Below are positions 9,378-20,819 of a DNA stretch of 64,000 nucleotides, in pieces. The stretch comes from Imbricaverruca yamaguchii (taxonomy: Eukaryota; Arthropoda; Thecostraca; Neoverrucidae), in assembly GCA_034440575.1 (NCBI GenBank), contig JAOTOL010001605.1:1008501-1072500 (forward strand), written 5' to 3'. Position 1 is the stretch's first letter. Each line of letters starts with the position of its first letter. The notes beneath the pieces are model-generated. The model had not been told where the DNA came from. It made no database searches and was given only the letters and a program-made list of their open reading frames with translations. A program made the position numbers and the translations under genes.

Positions 9378-9960
9378 GCTGTGAAGCAAGCAAAACAAAT
9401 CAGTTTACTGCGCTGCAGCCCACCGCATCAAAAGCAATGTTTACACTGTGTGGTTGGATTAGCTTCTTTTCTCGCGAACTGACCGTGCACACTGCATAAC
9501 ATATCACCGCTCCCTGGTCCGGCCAAAACAGCAACGCCCGAGAACGGGACGCGCTGTTGTTCAGCTACGCGACGACGCTGATGATCATCATGACTAACGG
9601 CAACTACGGCGAAACCCAGGGCGGCGTCACGACAGGACACGCTCCTGAGCAGCCATACATATCTCCACTGGTGACCACTAGCCGAGGTCCGCGCGGCTAA
9701 TTGGAACTATGGTGCAATCCAGTGTGACACCGTGACCTGGGATAACCCGAAGTAAATCGCAGGAAGCTGTCGTCAGGCCCAAAGCGCATCTCAGATCTCA
9801 AGATATACGAGTCACATGTGAGTCGACTAAAAAAAATTGAGTCGAGCACAAGTCTGCCTGCAACGAAAGCCGACAAGACCTCGTTCATTCCAATGACGCA
9901 CACGAGACACAACGGACAATGGCTGCGTCACGGCGCGCGCATGCTCAGAAGCTCCCCGAG
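9378..9960. other. Single-copy DNA, nothing recognised
   Basis: No repeat, exon or RNA gene recognised. Confidence 0.4.
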
Positions 9961-9967
9961 CTGCCCG

Positions 9968-10514
9968 GCCGGCTGCCGACGGACTCGCGGCCGGACCAAA
10001 CCGTACAGGGCCGCCCAACTTGGACGGACTCGCGGCCGGACCAAACTGAACAGCGCCGCTCAACTTGGACGGACTCGCGGCCGGACCAAACTGAACAGCG
10101 CCGCCCAACTTGGACGGACTCGCGGCCGGACCAAACTGTACAGGGCCGCTCAACTTGGACGGACTGGAGGCCGGACCAAACCGTACAGGGCCGCTCAACT
10201 TGGACGGACCGACGGCCGGACCAAACCGTACAGGGCCGCCCAACTTGGACGGACTGGCGGCCGGACCAAACCGTACAGGGCCGCCCAGCTTGGACGGACT
10301 CGCGGCCGGACCAAACTGAACAGCGCCGCTCAACTTGGACGGACTCGCGGCCGGACCAAACCGTACAGGGCCGCCCAACTTGGACGTCCAGCCGCCCGGA
10401 CCAAACTGTACAGAGCCGCCCAGCTTGGACGGACTCGCGGCCGGACCAAACTGCACAGGGCCGCCCAACTTGTGCAGACTCGCGGCCGGACCAAACCATA
10501 CAGGGCCGCTCAAG
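9968..10514. repeat. 45-bp minisatellite, 12 units
   Basis: The unit is CAGGGCCGCCCAACTTGG, ACGGACTCGCGGCCGGACC, AAACCGTA. Four units fill exactly 180 bases. Because 45 is divisible by 3, both strands stay open for more than 200 codons. The translated repeats have no family I recognise and the array has no flanking splice or promoter signals, so it is not called coding. Confidence 0.95.
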
Positions 10515-10765
10515 TGACCTCAAGAAACAATGAATCCTGAACAGTGGGCACGGATGGGCAGTGTTTGCGGCACCTGCATGGGCAGTCAATGTTTGCATCA
10601 CCTACACGGGCAGGCAGTGTTTGGGTCACCTACATCGAGTAGGCAGAGTTTGCGGCACCTATACGGGTGGGCACGTGTTTGCGGCACCTACGGGGGGGGC
10701 AGTGTTTGTGGCACCTACACGGGTGGACAGTGTTTGGGGCACCTACACGGATATGCAGCGACGGA
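10511..10765. repeat. 28-bp minisatellite, first block, about 7 units
   Basis: Units of GGGTGGGCAGTGTTTGCGG plus CACCTACAC follow a unique leader (GTGACCTCAAGAAACAATG) at 10516. The leader and first units recur at 11139, so this block and the large array at 11165 descend from one duplication. Confidence 0.92.
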
Positions 10766-11136
10766 GGGAAAACAGCGGGGGTTTTTTTTTTTTAATGAAT
10801 AAACATCCGACGCCGAACGCTGTTCGACAGCCATCTGGACAAGTAAAGGCAACAATAATTTGAGAGAAAACTAAAATATGGCAACTTGACGACCAATCCA
10901 GCTTGAACTCCTGCTCGTTGTATGCGGGCCTGATTCTCCTATACGCCTACCATGGTCGATACGTGACTCGTTAGAAGGGCTGGTAAGCAAAGTGTTTGCA
11001 GCACCTAGTAGCACGTGAAACGTTGGTAACAAAATGTAAAGTTGAATTTGGATTGAGCCAGCGGACCAGCATGCCCTCCTGCAAAAGTCCTCCATGCTTG
11101 GTAGTTGTGACAATACGAGGTATTTTCTGTAGCTCT
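10766..11136. other. Spacer between two copies of the 28-bp array
   Basis: Contains a T-run near 10781 and otherwise single-copy sequence. It lies between the duplicated leader sequences. Confidence 0.5.
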
Positions 11137-12040
11137 AGTGACCTCAAGAAACAATGAATCTGAACAGTGGGCACGGGTGGGCAGTGTTTGCGGCACCTGC
11201 ATGGGCAGTCAGTGTTTGCATCACCTACACGGGTAGCCAGTGTTTGGGTCACCTATATGAGTAGACAGTGTTTGCGACACCTACACGGGTGGGCAGTGTT
11301 TGCGGCACTTACACGGGTGGGCAGTGTTTGCATCACCTACACGGGTGGGCAGTGTTTGGGGCACCTACACTGGTGGGACAGTGTTTGCGGCACCTACACG
11401 GGTGGGCAGTGTTTATGGCACCTACACGGGTGGGCAGTGTTTGTGGCACCTACACGGGTGGGCAGTGTTTGCGGCACCTGCATGGGTGGGCAGTGTTTGG
11501 GGCACCTACACGGGTGGAAAGTGTTTGCTGCACCTACACCGGGGGGGGGGGGGGCAGTGTTTGTGGCACCTACATGGGTGGGCAGTGTTTGCTGCACCTA
11601 CACGTGGGGGGGGGCAGTGTTTGTGGCACCTACACGGGTGGGTACAGTGTTTGTGGCACCTACACGGGTGGGTACAGTGTTTGTGGCACCTACACGGGTG
11701 GGTAGTGTTTGTGGCACCTACACGGGTGCGCAGTGTTTGCGGCACCTACACGGGTGGGTACAGTGTTTGTGGCACCTACACGGGTGGGCAGTGTTTGTGG
11801 CACCTACACGGGTGGGTACAGTGTTTGCGGCACCTACACGGGTGGGTACAGTGTTTGTGGCACCTACACGGGTGGGCAGTGTTTGTGGCACCTACACGGG
11901 TGGGTACAGTGTTTGTGGCACCTACACGGGTGGGTACAGTGTTTGTGGCACCTACACGGGTGGGTACAGTGTTTGTGGCACCTACACGGGTGGGTACAGT
12001 GTTTGCGGCACCTACACGGGTGGGTAGTGTTTGCGGCACG
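11137..12040. repeat. 28/30-bp minisatellite, main block, about 30 units
   Basis: Begins with the same leader as 10511, then units of GGGTGGGCAGTGTTTGCGG plus CACCTACAC. Towards the right, 30-bp units with GGGTGGGTACAGTGTTTG dominate, so a new variant has spread. Two units carry long G-runs (about 11540-11553 and 11606-11614). Several frames stay open for 280-310 codons in this block. Confidence 0.95.
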
Positions 12041-12590
12041 GCGGTGTCGTCAGCATTGATCGGCGACCGCCGGCGCGACGCTCGATCGTCGACAAACGGT
12101 GCGCCACGATGTGCTCTGTACAGTGTGCACAGCACAGCACAGCACGGCACACCACAACACAGCGCCGCTGTGTTGGTAAAATGGGCGTTTTTTGGGATTC
12201 GCCAGCCCAAAGAATTATACATTCCCCCAAAAAATTAACTCCTTGCATTGCCGAATACCAGATGAAGAGCTAATGCATAACTTGAATCAGACGAAGAGCT
12301 AATGCATAATCTTGTTCCTGAGACCGTCACCTGGGAGCAAAAGGAGCTGCAAAAGCAACTACTCAATACGATCCCAGGGAAACCGTACACTATTTTAATG
12401 CGTGGAAAAATGAATCATGGTACATGACTTAGCGGTGTAATTGGTTCACTATTATATCGGCAAATTTATGCACTCCTTTGTTTATGGAGATGTGTACACT
12501 CCAGTATATGGCTTGATGAGGTTATACACTCCGATATTTTACCGAACCCAATAATCATACACTCCCAGTCCAAGACTGAGAAGTGAAAAT
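12041..12590. other. Single-copy DNA with small duplications
   Basis: Contains AGCACAGCACAGCACGGCAC near 12130 and two copies of GACGAAGAGCTAATGCAT (one as GATGAAGAGC) at about 12261 and 12291. TACACTCC recurs three to four times at 12495-12570. Confidence 0.5.
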
Positions 12591-12597
12591 ACAAGAC

Positions 12598-12892
12598 TGT
12601 ACAGCGGTCAGCACGGCACAGCAGTCAGCACTGCACAGCAGTCAGCACAGCACAGCAGTCACCACGGCAGTCAACACTGCACAGCGGTCAGCACGGCAGA
12701 TCAGTCAGCACAGCACAGCGGTCAGCACAGCACAGCAGTCACCACAGCAGTCAACACTGCACAGCAGTCAGCACGGCAGATCAGTCAGCACAGCACAGCG
12801 GTCAGCACAGCACAGCAGTCACCACAGCAGTCAACACTGCACAGCGGTCAGCACAACACAGTGGTCAGCACAACACAGCAGAGAGCACAGAC
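12598..12892. repeat. CAGTCAGCACAGCA repeat with 80-bp higher-order unit
   Basis: Short related units (CAGCAGTCAGCACAGCA and variants) are organised in an 80-bp higher-order repeat: TCAACACTGCACAGC starts at 12671, 12751 and 12831. Units alternate between CAGTCAGC, CAGTCACC and CAGTCAAC. Confidence 0.9.
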
Positions 12893-13395
12893 GGCTACTA
12901 TGGCGAACCTCCCCAAGCCTGATCCGCAACACAGTGCAGTTTGGCAGGATTTGCGCCGCACTGGTACCGGTGGCGAGAGCGGAGCATCACACCAATCATT
13001 TCGAGGGTCCAGCAATGCTGCAGCCGATGAATTCAAAACGCACTGGCAGGCTCCGTCCATACCGATCACTAATTAAAGCAGTAATTATTGAAGGAGCTCG
13101 ACCGAACATCAAAGGAGCTCCGAAGGGATGAGACCCTTCAGGAAGCTCCATCCATCGCCGCTGCGTTAGTGGACTCCAAGCCCTGCAACCGTTTGGCACA
13201 TCGAACTTTGGCTGGCGACGGCGCAGGCGCCGCTTAGCGGAGCGCGAACTCCGGCGAACTCTGCACTGTTATCCACCGTCTTGGCATACCTAAAGCTGCT
13301 GCCAGCGGCGTGCGATCACGCCATGGAGGACCGGCGGAAAGCCGCATTCTTTTCACCGCGTCAACTCGACAGAGGCCACACAGGCCACCCAGGCC
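12893..13395. other. Single-copy DNA between two arrays
   Basis: No convincing exon. AAGGAGCTC occurs twice at 13091-13120. Confidence 0.4.
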
Positions 13396-13397
13396 AC

Positions 13398-14492
13398 CGT
13401 GAGGCGCAACTCGCGACACAGCGCAAGCTCGGCACAGACCGGACAGCAGGCGCAACTCGCGACACAGCGCCAGCTCGGCACAGACCGGACAGCAGGCGCA
13501 ACTCGCGACACAACGCCAGCTCGGCACAGACCGGACAGCAGGCGCAACTCGCGACACAACGCCAGCTCGGCACAGACCGGCGCAACTCGCGACACAGCGC
13601 CAGCTCGACACAGACCGGACAGCAGGCGCAACTCGCGACACAGCGCCAGCTCGGCACAGACCGGCAGGCGCAACTCGCACACGCCAGCTCGGCACAGACC
13701 GGACAGCAGGCGCAACTCGCGACACAACGCCAGCTCGGCACAGACCGGACAGCAGGCGCTCGACACAGCGCCAGCTCGCCACAGACCGGACAGCAGGCGC
13801 AACTCGCGACACAACGCCAGCTCGGCACAGACCGGCGCAACTCGCGACACAGCGCCAGCTCGACACAGACCGGACAGCAGGCGCAACTCGCGACACAGCG
13901 CCAGCTCGGTACAGACCGGACAGCAGGCGCAACTCGCGACACAGCGCCAGCTCGGCACAGACCGGACAGCAGGCGCAACTCGCGACACAGCGCCAGCTCG
14001 GCACAGACCGGACAGCAGGCGCAACTCGCGACACAGCGCCAGCTCGGCACAGACCGGACAGCGGGCGCAACTCGCGACACAGCGCCAGCTCGGCACAGAC
14101 CGGACAGCAGGCGCAACTCGCGACACAACGCCAGCTCGGCACAGACCGGACAGCAGGCGCGCAACTCGCGACACAGCGCCAGCTCGGCACAGACCGGACA
14201 GCAGGCGCAACTCGCGACACAGCGCCAGCTCGCCACAGACCGGACAGCAGGCGCGCAACTCGCGACACAGCGCCAGCTCGGCACAGACCGGACAGCAGGC
14301 GCAACTCGCGACACAGCGCCAGCTCGGCACAGACCGGACAGCAGGCGCAACTCGCGACACAGCGCCAGCTCGGCACAGACCGGACAGCAGGCGCGCAACT
14401 CGCGACACAGCGCCAGCTCGGCACAGACCGGACAGCAGGCGCGCAACTCGCGACACAGCGCCAGCTCGGCACAGACCGGACAGCGGGCGCCC
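13398..14492. repeat. 46-bp minisatellite, about 24 units
   Basis: The unit is CAACTCGCGACACAGCGCC, AGCTCGGCACAGACCGG, ACAGCAGGCG. Some units lack the ACAGCAGGCG block or have GCGCGCAACTC at the junction. A 46-bp unit without stops shifts frame each time, so all frames are open; the longest run is 477 codons on the minus strand. No start context, splice site or domain supports translation. Confidence 0.96.
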
Positions 14493-14637
14493 AGGCCGCC
14501 GGCCCGTCGACAGCCGCTCGCCTGTCCGCTGTCGCACGGCGCCCGGGCGGCTCGGCTGACGCGGAGAGCCGGGCTCGATGCCAGGAGCCGACTGCAGTGT
14601 CGCCCGGGCCGCCGCGGAGCTGCTAGCGGCTGCGCTG

Positions 14638-15262
14638 CCACCGTGCGGTAACGCAGCCTGGTATCCGTGAGGTGACACTGCGTAACACACCGTGGGTAAC
14701 GCAGCCTGGTATCCGTGAGGTGACACTGCGTAACACACCAGGTGGTAACACTGCGTCACCGACTTGTGGTAGCACCGCGCTACCACCGTGCGGTAACGCA
14801 GCCTGGTATCCGTGAGGTGACACTGCGTAACACACCAGGTGGTAACGCTGCGTCACCGACTTGTGGTAGCACTGCGCTACCACCGTGCGGTAACGCAGCC
14901 TGGTATCCGTGAGGTGACACTGCGTAACACACCGTGTGGTAACGCTGCGTCACCGACTTGTGGTAGCACTGCGCTACCACCGTGCGGTAACGCAGCCTGG
15001 TATCCGTGAGGTGACACTGCGTAACACACCGTGTGGTAACGCTGCGTTACCGCCGTGTGGTTACACAGCCTGGCATCGGTGTGGTAACACTGCGCTACCA
15101 CCGTGTGGGTAACACGTCCGGAATCGGTGTGGTAGCACTGCGACACGGTGTGGTAACACTGCGCTACCACCGTGTGGTACCACAGCCCGGAATCGGTGTG
15201 GTAGCAATGCGTAACACGTGTGATAACACTGCGCTACCACCGTGTGGTACAATAGTCGTTGC
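14638..15262. repeat. 97-bp array built of palindromic subunits
   Basis: CCGTGCGGTAACGCAGCCTGG starts at 14786, 14883 and 14980, a 97-bp period, with a shorter unit at 14641. Each unit contains GGTAGCACTGCGCTACC, a 6-bp stem with a 5-nt loop. Right of 15050 the array continues with diverged units. Many GGTAAC/GTTACC and GGTAGC/GCTACC pairs give high hairpin potential. Confidence 0.92.
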
Positions 15263-15666
15263 CATTGTGTGGCAAGGACCGAGACAGAGAACGGAGCTGG
15301 TTGGAGACATGAACGAGTAAGTATCTTCACAGGCGACGAGAGACAAACCCTTTACCCTTTTTGTAGCTATAGGATCTCTGGTGCTTTATTTGGGACGTTG
15401 TTTCTTTCTTCTCCAGGATGATCTCAGTGGTGGGGCTTAGGCGGGAGTGTGGCGACGGACAGGGGGAAGCAAGCCTCGTAATTAGCATTCCTGGCGGACG
15501 GATGGGTGTAGAAGCAATTAAATAACTTGGTCCCTCTGAAGTATAAAGCAGACGCTGTTTCAAGCCGACCGAAACCCACAGCGCCACACAGGCTGACAGG
15601 TGCCACACAGGCCGACAGGTGGCACGCAGGAAGAACCTTGAGTTCTTCTCCCTGAGTCCTATGTGC
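15263..15666. other. Single-copy DNA with a precursor of the next repeat
   Basis: No gene seen. GACAGGTGCCACACAGGCC at about 15597-15620 resembles the 21-bp unit that is amplified from 15749. Confidence 0.5.
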
Positions 15667-15735
15667 CTTTTACGACGCACTCAGCTGCTTGTCATATAGC
15701 GTCGCCAACCTCTCACGCCGATTGGTCGTGGGTGG
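15667..15735 (-). mobile_element. SINE family B, 5'-truncated relic
   Basis: The shared 3' domain (TTTTACGACGCACTCAG, then CATATAGCGTCGCC) is followed by the family B body, CTCTCACGCCGATTGGTCG. The copy stops before the tRNA-like head. No TSD seen. Confidence 0.75.
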
Positions 15736-15748
15736 ACTCGGTAATCCG

Positions 15749-15872
15749 GTGCCACACAGGCCGCGACAGGTGCCACACAGGCCACTACAGGTGCCACACA
15801 GGCCGCGACAGGTGCCACACAGGCCGCGACAGGTGCCACACAGGCCGCGACAGGTGTCGCACAGGTCGGCAG
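15749..15872. repeat. 21-bp minisatellite, about 6 units
   Basis: The unit is GACAGGTGCCACACAGGCCGC. Confidence 0.92.
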
Positions 15873-15875
15873 GTG

Positions 15876-16135
15876 CGAGATAACGTGTCGAGAGGCACCT
15901 CCACGCGTCACAATGTGTCGAGAGAGGCGCCGCCTCCACACTGTGACGAGGCCGCGACAGGTGTCCACACGTGACAATGTGTCGAGAGGCGCCGTCAGCG
16001 TGACAATGTGTCGAGAGGCGCCGCCTCCACGCGTCACAATGTGTCGAGAGAGGCGCCGCCTCCACACGTGACAATGTGTCGAGAGGCGCCGCCTCCACAC
16101 GTGACAATGTGTCGAGAGGCGCCTCCACGTGCGAT
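15876..16135. repeat. 33-37-bp repeat, about 7 units
   Basis: The unit is GTGACAATGTGTCGAGAGG plus CGCCGCCTCCACAC, with length variation around the GCCGCCTCC part. A fragment of the preceding 21-bp unit (GAGGCCGCGACAGGTG) sits inside it at about 15948. Confidence 0.88.
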
Positions 16136-16256
16136 AATGCGCCGCGCCCGCCCCGGGTAATTGGGGCACACGTGCGACGACAGCCGACCGGCGGGCACAG
16201 CTGGCCGGGCCGGCGCCGGACATGTGTTCAGAGCCGTCCGGCCGCACCGCCAGCAC

Positions 16257-16920
16257 AGCAATTACCGGCCCCGGTCTCGGACATGACACGACACCGGGCC
16301 GGTCACGGGTGCCGTCACAATTACCGGCCCCGGTCTCGGACATGACACGACACCGGGCCGGTCACGGGCGCCGTCACAATTACCGGCCCCGGTCTCGGAC
16401 ATGACACGACACCGGGCCGGTCACGGGTGCCGTCACAATTACCGGCCCCGGTCTCGGACATGACACGACACCGGGCCGGTCACGGGTGCCGTCACAATTA
16501 CCGGCCCCGGTCTCGGTCATGACACGACACCGGGCCGGTCACGGGTGCCGTCACAATTACCGGCCCCGGTGGACGTATCTCTGACACGACACCGTGCCGG
16601 TCACGGGCGCCGTCACAATTACCGGCCCCGGTCTCGGACATGACACGACACCGGGCCGGTCACGGGTGCCGTCACAATTACCGGCCCCGGTCTCGGACGT
16701 GACGGGCGACACCGGCTGTTCACGGACGCCGTCACAATTACCGGCCCCGGTCTCGGACATGACACGCTCACCGGGCCGGTCACGGGTGCCGTCACAATTA
16801 CCGGCCCCGGTCTCGGACATGACGGGACACCGAGCCGGTCACGGGCGCCGTCACATACCCCTGGGCTCCTTGAAACGCTCACCGGGCTGATCACGGGTGC
16901 CATCACAATTACCGGCCCCG
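16257..16920. repeat. 59-bp minisatellite, about 11 units
   Basis: The unit is CACAATTACCGGCCCCGG, TCTCGGACATGACACGACA, CCGGGCCGGTCACGGGTGCCGT. Each row shift of one base shows the 59-bp period. Variants such as ACACGCTCACCGGG are confined to single units. Confidence 0.95.
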
Positions 16921-16941
16921 ATGTTTGTGCTTGCAGCCAGT

Positions 16942-17016
16942 GACTGTCATTGGTTGGTTGGGTATTTGGGCTTACGGGCGCATCGACTGCGTTTGTCATG
17001 CAGCGCGACTATCATT
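16942..17016 (-). mobile_element. Mini-retroposon family D, copy 3, with TSD
   Basis: A 55-nt insert (16952-17006) lies between 10-bp direct repeats GACTGTCATT and GACTATCATT (one mismatch). Tail GGTTGGTTGGGTATTTGGG is followed by the GGGCGCATCGACTGCG hairpin ending CATGCAGCGC. Confidence 0.85.
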
Positions 17017-19380
17017 AATTTTAAACGTCCATCATATCATTCCTGATTAGCTTAGGACACTAACACTGAGTGAGTTGCACACATTTAGACCAATAGGCCA
17101 AGAATCGGACAAAGTTGCGGTGTTGACCTTATTTTGAGAAGTTCCTGGATGGCGTCTCTGGGTACCCATGGACGCCATGTACCTGAAGGGACTAACGGAC
17201 GCTGGATACAGTTTGATCGCTCAAATTATCCCAGAGTGACGCATGAACTGAAAAAAGTCATCTGGGGCCAAGCTATGCCAATGACTTCAAACGACCTTGG
17301 AAACGTCACTAACCTATGCGAACAGGTTAGCTGAGATGTGCATTATCCTACAACTAGCATCGGCCATTTGAGGGCAATACGTGAAAGTAATTGCCGACGA
17401 TACACGGGCTCGGCAAGACAACCGTCTGATATGCTACCTCCTACATCACCAAAGGTGAGGGACCTGACATTTCATCACCAAATGGTTTATTTACACGATA
17501 AGGCTGACAGAAGTCTCCTCAGACAGGTCGCATGGTGAGGCGCTGACAGCACGCCGTATTCCCCCAGTAACGGTACGCGACTCTGGGGAGGGCTGCATCG
17601 ACATGACGCAGCAGGCTGGCCGGATTCCGAAACACCGATCCAGGAATAGTTGCTCTTTCAAAGAATGACTCGAGAAAATGGAATTGATATCTTCCCAGAT
17701 CAAGATGAGCTCAAAATGCCTCTGAAACTAAACACTATATATAAAGCTGGACAGTGAACCTAAACTACTTGCTTTAGCTGGTTCCGTACCAGACAGAAGG
17801 CATCAAAGTGCATTATTATTTCATTCATCAATGTGTATAATGTGTGGCATAAAAATCAAAGTACACGACATGGTATATATTTATGAATAGGATGCATCCG
17901 TCAGTCATTACCAATATGTTTCCCTAGCTCTCCAAAAATATTTTGTTCCGACCTACTTTGTATTATGAAATTCTATCTACCACAATCGTAACTAAGTTAT
18001 GCCTTATAGCGTGATCATTTTAATAAGCGAAGCATTTATATATATATATTATATGTTATCATATATTGATTGATTCTGCGCAATCCAACAGCAGTTCCCT
18101 ACAGATCATACCTCACCAAGTCAATCAATCGGACCAAAGCCACAAGCATATCTAAAATGTCCAGTTCGGTAATGCACTTCTATAAGATCGATGACAAACA
18201 GGAGCACAACTTCGCAGAACACCAAACAGGATGCAAGTCAGCTCCAGTGCGCACGTCCATGTCGGAGACAACTTTTGTTTCGGCCACGAGTTCGAGTTTC
18301 CACTTGAACCCATTCAGATTCGCGCGGTGCTAAAACCAGCGCTGAAATTTTCCGTCGCCGGCGTTGATCTCGTGACGTCGTTCGTGTTGACTTCCACGTC
18401 CAGCAACACACCGTTTGCGGTTATTCGGCGGCGGTGTAATCGAGCCAATCCGGCGGAGCGTGCTGGCAGGCGGCTGGACCGCGCCGTGCCAAGACGTCGC
18501 CGGCCGCCGCCGGGGCTTGGCGGCCGCACGGCGCGCTACGTCACCGGCCCATTTACCCGATTTACAGAGATGAAGGCGGCCTGTTGAAACACATACCGCC
18601 TACGTGCATATCGCCGAGAGACACAACTTCTCTTTGAGAGATCTTGATGGGTTTCAGTCGGTTGTAGTTCCGCAAAATAGCCGGGACTGGCAGCACGGCA
18701 CGCAACGACCGAGTCGAGATATTGGGGAGCTGAGCCGCCGCTGTGCTACTGCCACGCTGCAATGGCCCATTGCGGCGGAGAACAGCCGCTCGCTCCAGTC
18801 CGCTGCCAGCATGGGGCAGTAGACCAACAACGCGTGGAATCCAGACCATGCCGAAACGGTGGACACAAAATAGACCGCCAATTTGTCCCTCCACTTCGTC
18901 AGTAAATGTCTTCAACACCACAAATTACACACTTACCAAAACAGAACACCCTTATTAGTGTGGCGAAATCCGCCCAATTATCCATTCGTAGCATATCAAG
19001 CATAGCCGAACACGGCAGTGGTCCGATGCAGAACATTACTGGTTCATTCGCGACGACACCAAACCAAATAAACCTAGTCGCAGTTTACATATCGACAAAA
19101 TAATCATAACAGAGCGCATCCGTCTAACTTGATCGCAACCGACCCCAACGGCGCTCAGAAATTCCACGCCGTTTGCTTATGGATGCACAACTACTGCGGT
19201 CCGACGGAGGCGAATCATTTGTATATTGCGTATTGTATGTCATGTGTTATATCATGTTAGTGGTAATAAAGTATGTCACTAGCTGTATCATGTTACGCTT
19301 AAGATGTCCACGCTCGAAACATGTCAGTGCTTCGCAGCGATGGTAGTCTTTTGTATCAAGGGTGTATTAAAAACAAATCG
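17017..19380. other. AT-richer single-copy stretch, about 2.3 kb
   Basis: Longest interval in the left third without an array. It has a TA-rich tract near 18040-18065 and a GC-rich patch at about 18430-18540. Open frames up to about 120 codons exist on both strands, but none shows a domain, plausible splice pair or codon pattern that would support a gene. Confidence 0.45.
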
Positions 19381-19508
19381 ATGGTATTCTATGGTATGGT
19401 ATGGTATGGTATGGTATGGTATGGTATGATATGGTATGGTATGGCATGACATAACATGACATGACATGACATGACATGACATGACATGGCATGGCATGGT
19501 ATGGTACT
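19381..19508. repeat. ATGGT/CATGA 5-bp microsatellite
   Basis: About 12 units of ATGGT grade into about 10 units of CATGA and back to ATGGT. Confidence 0.93.
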
Positions 19509-19524
19509 CCATCTGAGCATCAGA

Positions 19525-19700
19525 CGCGTGAGTACAGTACGAGTGGGGCGTCTGCAGGTGCCCGCAGAACGTCACTGCCTTCATCCAGGTGGGGTCCAAC
19601 CTCAGGAGCGCACGAGTACAGCACAGCTAGGCCGCCTGCAGGCACCAGCAGCACTTCACTGCCGCCACCCAGGTGGGGTCCAACCTCGGGGGCACACTAA
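19525..19700. repeat. Tandem duplication, two units of about 85 bp
   Basis: CACGAGTACAGCA and CAGGTGGGGTCCAACCTC occur in both units, with GTCACTGCC and TTCACTGCC in the middle. Confidence 0.75.
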
Positions 19701-19789
19701 CGACTGCCATATCAGAGGAGCAAGGCCGTGGCCGTTTCCTATCTCGGGTGGTGTCTGCACCAAGGGACCCCGGCGGTGGTCCCCCAGCC

Positions 19790-20400
19790 CCCCGGCTGTC
19801 CGTCCTATCCAGTGGCAGCGGCCGACAGCGCTGCGGCGGCCGGCGCCGCCGGCTATTTACCCGTGCGGTCGGTAGGCTTGGCGGCCGCCGCCGCCGCCGG
19901 CGTCTGTGTCGCACTCATCTCGCTGTGGCCGCCGCTGGTCACGGATCGTGTCACGGCCGCGCCGCCGACGCCATGCCGCCGTCACGTCACACTGAGACGC
20001 ACGCGCGCGCGCGTCGTGCGCCGCCGGTGCGGCCGCGTCGGTCACTGCCGCCGCTACCTGTGGCGGCGGCGGCGGCGGCGCCGACGCGCCGGGCGGGGCG
20101 GCAGCCGGCTCGTCGGCGCCGTCCTGCGCACGGCACACAGGTCGCCGCGGCGCGGCGTGTCGCCGGCCTTCTCACGACTCTCTCGCCAGCCGCGACGGCC
20201 GGCCGGCGGTACCATGCTGTGCCGCGCGGCCGCGCCGCCCGCTCCAGGCCGCCGCACCACCCGGGCCGGCCGCGGCGCGGCTCCCCGGCCGGCCGCGTGT
20301 CGGCGCCGATGCGGCGCGTGCTGGTGACGGGCCGCATCAGACTGGTGGCCGGCTGACGCGTGCTGGTCACGGCGCGTCGCGCTCCGTCCAGCCGGACCGC
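19790..20400. other. CpG-dense GC-rich block
   Basis: Very GC- and CpG-rich with GGCGGCGGCGGCGGCGGCG-type runs near 20061. Open frames over 200 codons exist because stop codons are rare at this composition. It could be a CpG island, but no transcription signal or exon can be shown. Confidence 0.5.
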
Positions 20401-20404
20401 CACG

Positions 20405-20618
20405 CCGGTACAGCTGCAGTGCTGCAGCCAGTGGCGGACCCAGGCGGCAGCTGGGGAAGCTGCAGTGCTGCAGCCGGGGCAGCTGCAGTGCTGCAGCCAG
20501 TGCAGCTGCAGTGCTGCAGCCGGTGCTGCAGCCAGTGCTGCAACCAGTGCAGCTGCAGTGCTGCAGCCGGTGCTGCAGCCAGTGCTACAGCCGGTGGCGG
20601 ACCCAGGCGGCAGCTGGG
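20405..20618. repeat. CTGCAG-rich repeat
   Basis: Many copies of GCTGCAGTGCTGCAGCC with varying spacing. A 27-bp block, GTGGCGGACCCAGGCGGC and what follows it, starts at about 20432 and again at about 20593 and so brackets the array. Confidence 0.85.
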
Positions 20619-20625
20619 GCAGTTG

Positions 20626-20816
20626 CCAACTCCGTTGGATGCATGTTGGCTATTTATTTTACGACACATCGACCGTTGAGTCATGCAGTGTCGCCAATCT
20701 CTCACGCCGATTGGTCACGGGCGAAGAGTAGCGACAGGTGAGACTCGAACCCACGATCTTTCAGTTGTGAGACGAGCAACCTGGCCCTGAGTTACGTGTC
20801 CCCCAGCTCCGACGGA
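20626..20816 (-). mobile_element. SINE family B with diverged TSD
   Basis: The insert carries all family B parts: tail TTATTTTACGACACATCG, body CTCTCACGCCGATTGG, B-box complement GACTCGAACCC and head end ACGTGTCCCC. Flanks CCAACTCCGTTGGA (20626) and CCAGCTCCGACGGA (20803) match at 11 of 14 positions and are a plausible old TSD. Confidence 0.85.
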
Positions 20817-20819
20817 GAT

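Noticed and set aside
13353..14786. Frames of 412-477 codons on both strands
   Set aside because: A 46-bp stop-free unit opens every frame; the product is only a repeat translation.
19790..20400. CpG-dense block as a promoter with a coding exon of over 200 codons
   Set aside because: Open frames are expected at this GC content; no exon, initiator or domain could be shown.
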